Shown here piece after piece: positions 34,842 through 42,815 of a stretch of DNA of 64,000 bases (within the stretch, counting starts at the first letter, position 1; the number at the start of each line of letters is the position of its first letter). The position numbers and the translations under genes are program-made. This DNA is from Cognatilysobacter claricitrinus (lineage in GTDB: Bacteria; Pseudomonadota; Gammaproteobacteria; Xanthomonadales; Xanthomonadaceae), in assembly GCF_045866565.1 (NCBI RefSeq), contig NZ_BAAFZV010000001.1:248001-312000 (forward strand), in the 5' to 3' direction. The notes beneath the pieces were generated by a model. It was not told the origin of the DNA. It ran no database searches and saw only the letters and a list, made by a program, of their open reading frames with translations.

Positions 34842-36326
34842 ATGGCCCTCGAATTCGATCTCACCTCCGACGCGCCTGCTTCCGTCATCGCGGACTGCAT
34901 CGTCGTCGGCGTGTTCGCCGACAAGTCCCTGACCGAGGCCGGAGCGGCGATCGACCGCGCCTGCGGCGGACGCCTGTCGGCGCTGATCGAACGCGGGGAC
35001 GTCAGCGGCAAGGCGGGCAAGACCGCGCTGCTGCATGACCTCACCGACGTGAAGGCGCCGCGCGTGCTGGTCGTCGGCCTAGGCGACGCCGCCAAGTTCG
35101 GCGTCCCGCAGTACATCAAGGCGATCGGCGACGCCGCCCGCGCGCTCAAGGTCGGACCGATCTCCCACGCCGTCACCACGCTGCCGCAGGTCCCGGTGAA
35201 GGGGCGAGACACCGCCTGGGCCGTACGCCAGGCCGTCGCCTGCACCGACCACGTCGTCTACCGCTACACCGCGACGCTGGGCGAGAAGTCGCGCGCCAAG
35301 ATCGAGTCGGGCCTGACCCGCCTCACCGTCGCCACCGACGACGCGCAGGCGCTCGCGCAGGGTCGCGCCATCGCAGCCGGCGTGCAGTTCGCCCGTGAGC
35401 TCGGCAACCTGCCGCCGAACATCTGCAACCCGGCCTACCTCGCGCAGCAGGCGCAGGAGTTCGCGTCGCGCTTCGCCGAGTGCTCGTGCGACGTGCTCGA
35501 CCGCGAGCAGATGGAAGAGCTCGGCATGGGCTCGCTGCTCGCCGTCGCGCGCGGTTCGGCGAACCCGCCCAAGCTCATCGTCCTCAAGTACACCGGCGCG
35601 GGCGATGCGAAGCCTTACGTGCTGGTCGGCAAGGGCATCACCTTCGACACCGGCGGCATCAACCTCAAGGTGCAGGGCGGCGTCGAGGAGATGAAGTTCG
35701 ACATGTGCGGCGCGGCGACGGTCATGGGCACGTTCGTGTCCGCAGTCGGGCTGAAGCTGCCGATCAACCTCACCGTCGTGGTGCCCGCGGTCGAGAACAT
35801 GCCGGACGCCAACGCGTATCGCCCGTCCGACGTGCTGACGTCGATGTCGGGCAAGACCATCGAAGTCGGCAACACCGACGCCGAGGGCCGCCTGATCCTC
35901 TGCGACGCGCTCACCTACGCGCAGCGCTTCGAGCCGGCCGCGCTGGTGGACGTCGCCACGCTCACCGGCGCCTGCGTGATCGCGCTCGGCAAGTACGCCA
36001 CCGGCCTGATGACCAAGGACGACGACCTCTCCGCCGAGCTGGTCGACGCGGGCGAGAACGTGTTCGACCGCGCCTGGCGCCTGCCCCTGTGGGACGAGTA
36101 CCAGACGCAGCTCGAATCGACCTTCGCCGACGTCTACAACATCGGCGGCCGCTGGGCCGGCGCGATCACCGCGGGCTGCTTCCTCGCGCGCTTCACCGAG
36201 GGCCAGCGCTGGGCGCACCTGGACATCGCCGGCGTCGCCAACGACGAGGGCAAGCGCGGCCTGGCGACGGGCCGCCCGGTCGGCCTGCTGTCGCAGTGGC
36301 TGATGGATCGGGCCGCGCAGGCCTGA
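34842..36326 (+). CDS. pepA: Leucyl aminopeptidase (M17)
   Basis: PepA removes N-terminal residues from peptides, and in E. coli also acts as an architectural DNA-binding factor in Xer recombination at plasmid cer sites and as a repressor of carAB. The 494-residue protein has the metal/active-site segments VGKGITFDTGGINLK, FDMCGAATVMGT, ENMPDANAYRPSDV and the M17 signature NTDAEGRL (344-351). The ATG at 34842 gives MALEFDL; an upstream in-frame ATG at 34758 lacks support. It is followed 19 bases later by holC, a conserved pairing. Confidence 0.95.
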   Translation: MALEFDLTSDAPASVIADCIVVGVFADKSLTEAGAAIDRACGGRLSALIERGDVSGKAGKTALLHDLTDVKAPRVLVVGLGDAAKFGVPQYIKAIGDAARALKVGPISHAVTTLPQVPVKGRDTAWAVRQAVACTDHVVYRYTATLGEKSRAKIESGLTRLTVATDDAQALAQGRAIAAGVQFARELGNLPPNICNPAYLAQQAQEFASRFAECSCDVLDREQMEELGMGSLLAVARGSANPPKLIVLKYTGAGDAKPYVLVGKGITFDTGGINLKVQGGVEEMKFDMCGAATVMGTFVSAVGLKLPINLTVVVPAVENMPDANAYRPSDVLTSMSGKTIEVGNTDAEGRLILCDALTYAQRFEPAALVDVATLTGACVIALGKYATGLMTKDDDLSAELVDAGENVFDRAWRLPLWDEYQTQLESTFADVYNIGGRWAGAITAGCFLARFTEGQRWAHLDIAGVANDEGKRGLATGRPVGLLSQWLMDRAAQA

Positions 36327-36345
36327 TCGCGGAAGCCCCCGCCGG

Positions 36346-36771
36346 ATGGCCCGCGCCGATTTCTACCTGATCACCACGCCGCGGTTCCGCTCGGAGCCGC
36401 TGCGCCTGGTCTGCGAACTCGCCCGCAAGGCGTACGACGCAGGCCTGCCCACGCTGGTGCTAGCGCGTTCGCAGGACCAGGCCGAAGCGCTGGACGACCT
36501 GCTCTGGGACATGGGCGACGAGGTCTACATCCCGCACCAGATCGCGGGCGCGGAAGAGGACGACGACGAAGCCGAGGTGCTGATCGCCTCGCCCGACACC
36601 GACGCCGCGCTGCGCCCGCTGGTCATCAACCTTCGCGATGCCGCGGTCGACGGCGCGTTCGATCGCGTGCTCGAAGTCGTCCCCGCCGACGAATCCGCCC
36701 GCGGCCCGCTGCGCGAACGCTGGAAGCAGTACCAGTCGCGCGGGCTGGAGTTGAAGAAGCACGACATGTGA
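36346..36771 (+). CDS. holC: DNA polymerase III chi subunit
   Basis: Chi links the clamp loader to SSB through psi. The 141-residue product opens MARADFYLITTPRFRSEPLRLVCELARKAYDAG and carries VYIPHQ and LVINLRDAAVDG; the C-terminus WKQYQSRGLELKKHDM fits. It follows pepA, as in E. coli (pepA-holC-valS), and valS lies 570 bases downstream with one extra lipoprotein gene between. Confidence 0.95.
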   Translation: MARADFYLITTPRFRSEPLRLVCELARKAYDAGLPTLVLARSQDQAEALDDLLWDMGDEVYIPHQIAGAEEDDDEAEVLIASPDTDAALRPLVINLRDAAVDGAFDRVLEVVPADESARGPLRERWKQYQSRGLELKKHDM

Positions 36772-36819
36772 CGGCGGGCCTCCGGCCCCCTACGAATCAC
36801 CGATCACCGGAGACACGAC

Positions 36820-37230
36820 ATGGAGTCACGTCTCGCTGCCGCCTTCGCGGTTGCGTTGCTGTTGAACGGATGCGCCACGCATGCCGCGTCGGTCGCGCCA
36901 TACCTGCCGCTGGAAGCCCCGCCACCACCCGGCGTGGGCGTGGTTGCGCTGACGGCGGCGTCATTCGGCGTCCTGGTGGTCGATCACGGCTGCGTACGCG
37001 TCAAGAATGGCCGGAAGCTCCACACGGTCATCTGGATGCGGAACACGCGGCTCGGCCACGACGAGGCGGGCTATTTCCTCACCCGGATCGGTAGCGACCG
37101 GCGGTATCGCATCGGCAGCTACATCGAGTTCGGCGGCGGCGGTCTGGGCAGCGGCTCCCCGGACAGTGCGGATCCCGACGCCGTCCAACGCTGCGGCCCG
37201 CCCTACGCGCAGGGCTACCTGACCGACTGA
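36820..37230 (+). CDS. Small lipoprotein of unknown function
   Basis: A 136-residue product with a lipoprotein signal (LLLNGC, Cys at 18). A Pro-rich linker (PLEAPPPPGVGVV) is followed by a Gly-rich C-terminus (IEFGGGGLGSGSPDS). I recognise no domain. It interrupts the usual holC-valS pair, which suggests a lineage-specific insertion. Confidence 0.6.
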   Translation: MESRLAAAFAVALLLNGCATHAASVAPYLPLEAPPPPGVGVVALTAASFGVLVVDHGCVRVKNGRKLHTVIWMRNTRLGHDEAGYFLTRIGSDRRYRIGSYIEFGGGGLGSGSPDSADPDAVQRCGPPYAQGYLTD

Positions 37231-37342
37231 CGCCGCGCCCGCGCAAGCCCGTCCGGTATCCTGCGCAGTCCGCGCGGCGCAACGCGTCGCACGTCCCCTT
37301 CTGCACAGTTCCGCCTCCGCGGAGCGCCGACCGTTCGCCGCC

Positions 37343-40192
37343 ATGTCCCTCGCCCCCGGTTACGACCCCACGCAGTTCGAAACGCGCCTCTACCAGCAGT
37401 GGGAGGCCAGCGGCGTGTTCAAGCCGCGCGGTACCGGCGAGCCGTATTCGATCCTGCTGCCACCGCCGAACGTCACCGGTACGCTGCACATGGGCCACGC
37501 GTTCCAGCACACGCTGCAGGACGCGCTGATCCGCTACCACCGCATGCGCGGCTTCGACGTGCTGTGGCAGATGGGCACCGACCACGCGGGCATCGCGACC
37601 GAGATGGTGGTGTCGCGCAACCTCGCGCTCGAAGGCAACGGCGAAACGCGCGATTCCCTCGGCCGCGAAGGTTTCATCGCCAAGGTTTGGGAGTGGAAGC
37701 AGAAGTCGGGCGACACCATCGAACGACAGATGCGCCGCCTGGGCACGTCGGGTGACTGGACGCGCAGCGTCTTCACCATGGACCCCATGGCCGCCGACGC
37801 GGTGCGCGAAGCCTTCGTGCGCCTGCACGAGCAGGGCCTGATCTATCGCGGCCAGCGCCTGGTCAACTGGGATCCGGTGCTGAAGACCGCGATCTCCGAC
37901 CTCGAGGTGGTCAACGAGGAAGAGGACGGCTCGTTGTGGTCGATCCGCTATCCGCTGGCCGATGGCGCCACCTACGAATACGTCGAGCGCGACGAGGACG
38001 GCAACGAGGTGCTGCGCGAGATGCGCGACTACCTCGTCGTCGCGACCACGCGCCCGGAAACCATGCTCGGCGACACGGCGGCGATGGTGCATCCGGAGGA
38101 TGAGCGCTACACCGCGCTGCACGGCAAGTTCGTCGAGCTTCCGCTGACCGGGCGCCGCATTCCGGTGATTACCGACGACTACGTCGACCGCGCGTTCGGT
38201 ACCGGCGTGGTCAAGGTGACGCCTGCGCACGATTTCAACGACTACGCGGTCGGCCAGCGCCATTCGCTGCCGATGCTCAACATCTTTACGCCTGACGCGA
38301 AGATCCTCGACGGCGTGCTCGCTGACGAGATGGGCATTGCGGCTGCGTACCGCGGGCTCGATCGCTTCGACGCACGCAAGGCCGTGCTTGCCGACCTCGA
38401 AGCGCAGGGTCTCCTGGTCGAAACGAAGCCGCACAAGCTGCAGGTGCCGCGTGGAGATCGCACGGGTCAGGTGATCGAGCCCTATCTCACGGACCAGTGG
38501 TTCGTGAAGATGGAAACGCTCGGCGCGCGCGGTCTTGAGCTCGCGGAAACCGGCGCGGTGAAGTTCGTCCCGTCGAACTGGATCAACACCTACCGCCACT
38601 GGATGGAGAACATCCAGGACTGGTGCATCAGCCGCCAGCTGTGGTGGGGCCATCGCATCCCGGCGTGGTACGACGCGCACGGTCGCGTCTACGTCGGCCG
38701 CGACGAAGCCGAAGTGCGCGCGAAGCACGGCATCGACGCGTCGATGCCGCTCACGCAGGACACCGACGTGCTGGAGACGTGGTTCTCGTCGGCGATGTGG
38801 CCGTTCAGCACGCAGGGCTGGCCGAACGACGACCTGATGCGCGAGCGCGGCTTCGGCCGCTACGTGCCGTCGAGCGTGCTCGTCACCGGCTTCGACATCA
38901 TCTTCTTCTGGGTCGCCCGGATGATCATGATGACCGACCACTTCACCGGCGACGTGCCGTTCAAGGACGTCTACATCACCGGCCTCGTGCGCGATTCGCA
39001 CGGCCAGAAGATGTCCAAGTCCAAGGGCAACATCCTCGACCCGCTCGACCTCATCGACGGCATCTCGCTCGACGATCTCGTGGCCAAGCGCACGAGCGGC
39101 CTGATGCAGCCGAAGATGGCGGAGAAGATCGAGAAGGCCACGCGCAAGGAATTCCCGGACGGCATTCCGGCGTTCGGTGCCGACGCGCTGCGCTTCACCA
39201 TCTCCGCGCTCGCGACGCACGGCCGCGACATCAAGTTCGACCTCGGCCGCGCCGAGGGCTACAAGAATTTCTGCAACAAGCTGTGGAACGCGACGCGCTT
39301 CGTGCTGATGAACACCGAAGGCTTCACCGCTTCGGGCGTGCCACAGCCGAAGACGGATGCCGAGCGCTGGATCCTCGCGCAGCTCGCGCGCGTCGCCGCC
39401 GAAGCCGAACAGCACTTCGCCGACTACCGCTTCGACCTGCTCGCGCAGGCGCTGTACGAATTCGCGTGGAACCAGTTCTGCGACTGGTTCGTCGAACTCG
39501 CCAAGCCCGCGCTCAACGGCGACGACGACGACGCCAACAGCACGCGCCACACGTTGCTGTTCGTGCTCGAGCGCCTCCTGTCGCTACTGCACCCGCTGAT
39601 TCCGTTCGTGACGGAAGAGCTGTGGCAGGCCGTGGCGCCGAAGCTCGGCATCGCGGAAACGACGATCATGCTGCGGCCTTATCCGCGCGCCGCCGAACTG
39701 CCCGCAGGCGATGCACAGGCGGAAACCGCGGTCGAATGGTTGAAGTCGGTGATCTCGAACGTCCGCCGCATCCGCAGCGAGCTCAACGTGGCGCCGTCGA
39801 AGCAGGTACCGCTGCTACTCGCGGGCGGCGACGCCGACGATGCAGCGCGCGCGACGCGCTTCGCCTCGCAATTGCGCTTTCTCTGCAAGCTCGAGTCGAT
39901 CGAGCGCATCGCCGATGCGGACGCTGCGCCGGCCTCGGCGGCCGGTGTCGTCGGCGAATTGAAGTTGCTGGTCCCGCTCGAAGGCTTGGTCGACCTCGGC
40001 GCCGAACGTGCGCGCCTGGACAAGGAGATCAAGCGCGTGGACGGCGAGATCGCCAAGGCGAAGGGCAAGCTGGCCAGCGACACCTTCGTCAGCAATGCAC
40101 CGCCCGCGGTCGTCGAGCAGGAGCGCAAGCGACTGGTCGACTGGACGTCGCAGCGCGAGGCGCTGGCGGCGCAGCACGCGAAGCTGGGCTGA
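37343..40192 (+). CDS. valS: Valyl-tRNA synthetase
   Basis: ValS charges tRNA-Val. The 949-residue class I enzyme has the HIGH equivalent in PPNVTGTLHMGHAF (about residues 40-53). The editing domain shows VVATTRPETMLGDTA, and the KMSKS loop is GQKMSKSKGN (about 556-560). The anticodon-binding region follows, and the usual C-terminal coiled coil (LGAERARLDKEIKRVDGEIAKAKGKL, about 880 onward). It is a normal length for a bacterial ValS. The next gene is on the opposite strand. Confidence 0.97.
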   Translation: MSLAPGYDPTQFETRLYQQWEASGVFKPRGTGEPYSILLPPPNVTGTLHMGHAFQHTLQDALIRYHRMRGFDVLWQMGTDHAGIATEMVVSRNLALEGNGETRDSLGREGFIAKVWEWKQKSGDTIERQMRRLGTSGDWTRSVFTMDPMAADAVREAFVRLHEQGLIYRGQRLVNWDPVLKTAISDLEVVNEEEDGSLWSIRYPLADGATYEYVERDEDGNEVLREMRDYLVVATTRPETMLGDTAAMVHPEDERYTALHGKFVELPLTGRRIPVITDDYVDRAFGTGVVKVTPAHDFNDYAVGQRHSLPMLNIFTPDAKILDGVLADEMGIAAAYRGLDRFDARKAVLADLEAQGLLVETKPHKLQVPRGDRTGQVIEPYLTDQWFVKMETLGARGLELAETGAVKFVPSNWINTYRHWMENIQDWCISRQLWWGHRIPAWYDAHGRVYVGRDEAEVRAKHGIDASMPLTQDTDVLETWFSSAMWPFSTQGWPNDDLMRERGFGRYVPSSVLVTGFDIIFFWVARMIMMTDHFTGDVPFKDVYITGLVRDSHGQKMSKSKGNILDPLDLIDGISLDDLVAKRTSGLMQPKMAEKIEKATRKEFPDGIPAFGADALRFTISALATHGRDIKFDLGRAEGYKNFCNKLWNATRFVLMNTEGFTASGVPQPKTDAERWILAQLARVAAEAEQHFADYRFDLLAQALYEFAWNQFCDWFVELAKPALNGDDDDANSTRHTLLFVLERLLSLLHPLIPFVTEELWQAVAPKLGIAETTIMLRPYPRAAELPAGDAQAETAVEWLKSVISNVRRIRSELNVAPSKQVPLLLAGGDADDAARATRFASQLRFLCKLESIERIADADAAPASAAGVVGELKLLVPLEGLVDLGAERARLDKEIKRVDGEIAKAKGKLASDTFVSNAPPAVVEQERKRLVDWTSQREALAAQHAKLG

Positions 40193-40204
40193 TCGCGTCC
40201 GCGA

Positions 40205-40669
40205 TCAGTTCGTCGCGGTGCCTTCCATCGGAACCGGCGCGCCGCGACCGCGGACCGCGCGCTTCTGCAACTCCTCCGGGTCCTGCACGCGCACCGTGCA
40301 ATGCCCGGGATCGGCGAGCCGCACCGCGACGCCGTTGAGCACGATGTAGACCGGCCGCGGCGACGGCACGTTGCCGCGCGTGTAGAAGCTCGCGTTGTGT
40401 GCGGTCAGCACCACGGCATTCGCGCCCTTCGCGGCGCCGGCCTCGGACATCTCGCGCAGCGCGCGTTCGTAGCTCGCGGTGCCCATGGCGATTTCGCGCG
40501 CGTTCGCGACCGGCTCGCGGCCATCGCGCCCCTCCACGCTGCTCACACGTTGCAGCGGACACAGGGGCATCGACGACAGCACCGGGACGGACGACCCGGG
40601 CTCGCGTGCGGCGATCGGTAATGCGGCCAGCGCCAACACGGCGATGGAAGCGAAGGTTGCAACGCGCAT
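40205..40669 (-). CDS. Small periplasmic protein, weakly RcsF/YbjQ-like
   Basis: The 154-residue product has a signal peptide (about 1-21, ending AALPIAAR). Its centre reads VSSVEGRDGREPV, then a helix REMSEAGAAKGANAVVLTAH, which resembles the GANAVVL helix-strand of RcsF and YbjQ-type folds. Only two cysteines remain, so the RcsF disulfide pattern is not conserved. It is last in the pssA-rimI run, 29 bases after rimI. Function unknown. Confidence 0.55.
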   Translation of the reverse strand: MRVATFASIAVLALAALPIAAREPGSSVPVLSSMPLCPLQRVSSVEGRDGREPVANAREIAMGTASYERALREMSEAGAAKGANAVVLTAHNASFYTRGNVPSPRPVYIVLNGVAVRLADPGHCTVRVQDPEELQKRAVRGRGAPVPMEGTATN

Positions 40670-40698
40670 GTCCGTATCCTGGCTGGCCCGTCGCGATC

Positions 40699-41184
40699 CT
40701 ACGTCTCCGGCGGCAGCAACTCCATCGCCATCACGATCGCGTCCTCGCGCCCATCGCGCGCCGGGTAGTAGCGCGGACGGCGGCCGATCTCGTTGAAGCC
40801 TTCCTCGTCGTACAGCGCGATCGCGCCACGGTTCGACGGCCGCACCTCGAGGAAGATGCGCTGTGCGCCGCGCGAGCGGCCAAGTTGCACGAGCGAACGC
40901 AACAAGCGGCGTCCATGGCCCTGCCCCTGGAATTCCGGTGCGACGCAGATGTTCAGCACGTGCGCTTCGCCGGCCGCGAGGCTCATCAGGAAATAGCCGG
41001 CGATCGAGCCGCCGACGTCGAGCACCCATGCGAGGTAATCCGCGCGCAGGCAGTCGCGGAAGATGCCGGCGGTCCACGGGAATTCGTAGGCGCGGCGCTC
41101 GACGTCGAACACGGCGTCGACGTCCTGATCGCGCATCGGCCGCAGCGATGCGGGACGACTGCTCGCGGACGGCTGCGCGCTCAT
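40699..41184 (-). CDS. rimI: Ribosomal-protein-alanine acetyltransferase RimI
   Basis: RimI acetylates the N-terminal alanine of ribosomal protein S18. The 161-residue GNAT has LRPMRDQDVDAVFDVERRAYEFPWT, the family's opening. The acetyl-CoA loop is LNICVAPEFQGQGHGRRLLRSL, followed by EVRPSNRGAIALYDEEGFNEIGRRPRYY. The ATG overlaps the stop of the upstream holD-like gene by four bases. Confidence 0.93.
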   Translation of the reverse strand: MSAQPSASSRPASLRPMRDQDVDAVFDVERRAYEFPWTAGIFRDCLRADYLAWVLDVGGSIAGYFLMSLAAGEAHVLNICVAPEFQGQGHGRRLLRSLVQLGRSRGAQRIFLEVRPSNRGAIALYDEEGFNEIGRRPRYYPARDGREDAIVMAMELLPPET

Positions 41185-41447
41185 GCGTTACGCGCGGCCT
41201 TTCGCAGCGGGCGCAGTGCGCGCCAGAACGCGCGGCGCGTCGTCACGTCCCGCGGCGTGCCGGTCGATGCCAGCAACGATGCGATATCGGCCCCGCGCGC
41301 GGCACGTGCGAACGCAGCCGGCACGCTGCCGGGCGCGGACACCGTTGACGGCGACACTGACGCGCCGGCGTTGACCGGGCGCTGCAGCACCTCAAGGCCC
41401 ATCGCCTGCAGCCATTCGATCTGCTGCGCGCTCCACGGCAGGCTCAC
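41181..41447 (-). CDS. Short holD-like protein (possible DNA polymerase III psi)
   Basis: The 88-residue product starts at a GTG (41447) that overlaps the pssA stop by four bases. Its first 25 residues, SLPWSAQQIEWLQAMGLEVL, fit the chi-binding N-terminal motif of psi subunits (Q..YL..MGI..W..R). The C-terminus DIASLLAS and TRRAFWRALRPL recalls the last helices of psi. It sits directly before rimI, as holD does in E. coli. At 88 residues it is far shorter than E. coli psi (137), so the central domain would be mostly missing. Cautious assignment. Confidence 0.55.
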   Translation of the reverse strand: MSLPWSAQQIEWLQAMGLEVLQRPVNAGASVSPSTVSAPGSVPAAFARAARGADIASLLASTGTPRDVTTRRAFWRALRPLRKAARNA

Positions 41448-42220
41448 ACCGCCACCTCCGCCGGCCGCCGCGTGCGTCGCCACACCCAGTACGCGGGGCC
41501 CGACAGCGCGTAGAGGGCGAATACACCGAGCAGCACCGTCGGCGGGTCGATCGCCACCGCGACCAGCACCGCCACGACGATCACGATGGCGAGGAAGGGC
41601 ACGCGGTCATTGCGCGGACCGCCGCCCTTGAAGCTGGAGTAGCGCATGCGGCTGACCATCAGCAGCGCCGCCACGACGGTCACGCCGAGCGCAACGTAGC
41701 GCAGGTCGCGCCCCGCGAATTCGAACTTGTCGCAGGTCCAGACGAAGCTGGACACCAGCCCCGCGGCCGCCGGGCTCGCCAGGCCGATGAACCAGCGCTT
41801 GTCGACCTGCCCGACCTGCGCGTTGAACCGCGCCAGGCGCAGCGCGGCACAGGCCGCGTAGAGGAAGGCCACGATCCAGCCCAGCTTGCCGGGGGTCGCG
41901 CCGTCCATCCGCATCGACGAGAGCGCCCAGTGGTACATCACCAGCGACGGCGCCAGGCCGAAGCTGATCAGGTCGGCCAGCGAGTCGTACTGCACGCCGA
42001 ACTCGCTCTGGGTATTGGTCAGCCGGGCGACGCGGCCATCGAGCCCGTCCAGGATCGCCGCCACGAAGATCGCCACGCAGGCGTCCGGGAAGCGGCCCTG
42101 CGCGGCCGAAATGATGGCGAAGAAGCCGGCGAACATACCGCCGGTGGTGAAGAGGTTCGGCAGCAGGTAGATGCCGCGGGCGCGCGGTCGGGCCGTCGCG
42201 GGCGGTGGCATGGATTCCAT
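41444..42220 (-). CDS. pssA: CDP-diacylglycerol-serine O-phosphatidyltransferase
   Basis: PssA makes phosphatidylserine, the precursor of phosphatidylethanolamine. The 258-residue membrane protein has the CDP-alcohol phosphotransferase signature DGLDGRVAR, with the second Asp pair in QYDSLADLISFG, and about seven TM segments. This is the small, polytopic, Bacillus-type enzyme, not the peripheral E. coli kind. I use the ATG at 42220 (MESMPPPATA); a second ATG lies at 42211. Confidence 0.92.
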   Translation of the reverse strand: MESMPPPATARPRARGIYLLPNLFTTGGMFAGFFAIISAAQGRFPDACVAIFVAAILDGLDGRVARLTNTQSEFGVQYDSLADLISFGLAPSLVMYHWALSSMRMDGATPGKLGWIVAFLYAACAALRLARFNAQVGQVDKRWFIGLASPAAAGLVSSFVWTCDKFEFAGRDLRYVALGVTVVAALLMVSRMRYSSFKGGGPRNDRVPFLAIVIVVAVLVAVAIDPPTVLLGVFALYALSGPAYWVWRRTRRPAEVAV

Positions 42221-42301
42221 TTGTTCAGTGTATCGCTTGCCCCGCCGCCCCGGCGGTGCTGCAATCGGGTCGGGATCCCCCGTCTTTCTGGAACTGCCGA
42301 C

Positions 42302-42709
42302 ATGCGCCGGCTCTCGACCCTTGCCCGCCTCACCCTGCCGCTTGCCCTGCTTGCCGCCCTGCCCGCCGTGGCCGGTCAGGTCTATACGTGGAAAGACGCC
42401 AAGGGCGTGACCCACTACGCCGACGCGCCGCCCGCCGGCCAGAAGATGGCGCCGCGCAATTACGGCGACCATCCGGTGACCCCGGCCGCGCCGAAGGCCG
42501 TCGCCAACGCCGACTGCAGCAACGCGCGCGGCAACCTCACGCTGCTTCAGGGCACCGGCAAGGTCGGCGTCGACGAGAACAAGGACGGCAAGGCCGACCG
42601 CGAGCTCACCGCCGCCGAGCGCGCCGCGCGCCTGAAGGTGGCCGAAGGCCAGGTCGAGCTGTACTGCGCCGGGCCGGCCGCCAATGCGGTGACGACCAAG
42701 CAGACCTGA
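42302..42709 (+). CDS. DUF4124 periplasmic protein
   Basis: The 135-residue product has a signal peptide (about 1-25, ending PAVAG). QVYTWKDAKGVTHYADAPPAGQ follows, the DUF4124 motif common in this family of gammaproteobacteria. After it lies a region with VDENKDGKADRELTAAERAARLKVAEGQVELYC. The function is unknown. It lies between divergent pssA and proS. Confidence 0.8.
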   Translation: MRRLSTLARLTLPLALLAALPAVAGQVYTWKDAKGVTHYADAPPAGQKMAPRNYGDHPVTPAAPKAVANADCSNARGNLTLLQGTGKVGVDENKDGKADRELTAAERAARLKVAEGQVELYCAGPAANAVTTKQT

Positions 42710-42761
42710 TCCGCGCGCGTCGCGCTTCGCGACGCGCCACGCGATCGACGTTTCGGGGCGG

Positions 42762-42782
42762 CTGCCACGCATCGCGTGGCAG
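42762..42782 (+). terminator. 9-bp stem-loop after the DUF4124 gene
   Basis: CTGCCACGC / ATC / GCGTGGCAG, 53 bases after the stop and 34 bases before proS. It has no T-run; it could be a terminator or part of the proS leader. Confidence 0.4.
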
Positions 42783-42815
42783 AATGCCGGTCTTTCCGCG
42801 CCCGAAAAACCGCCG

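Noticed and set aside
37079..39550. An 823-codon minus-strand frame antisense to valS
   Set aside because: Antisense shadow of an intact valyl-tRNA synthetase; its composition is not protein-like.
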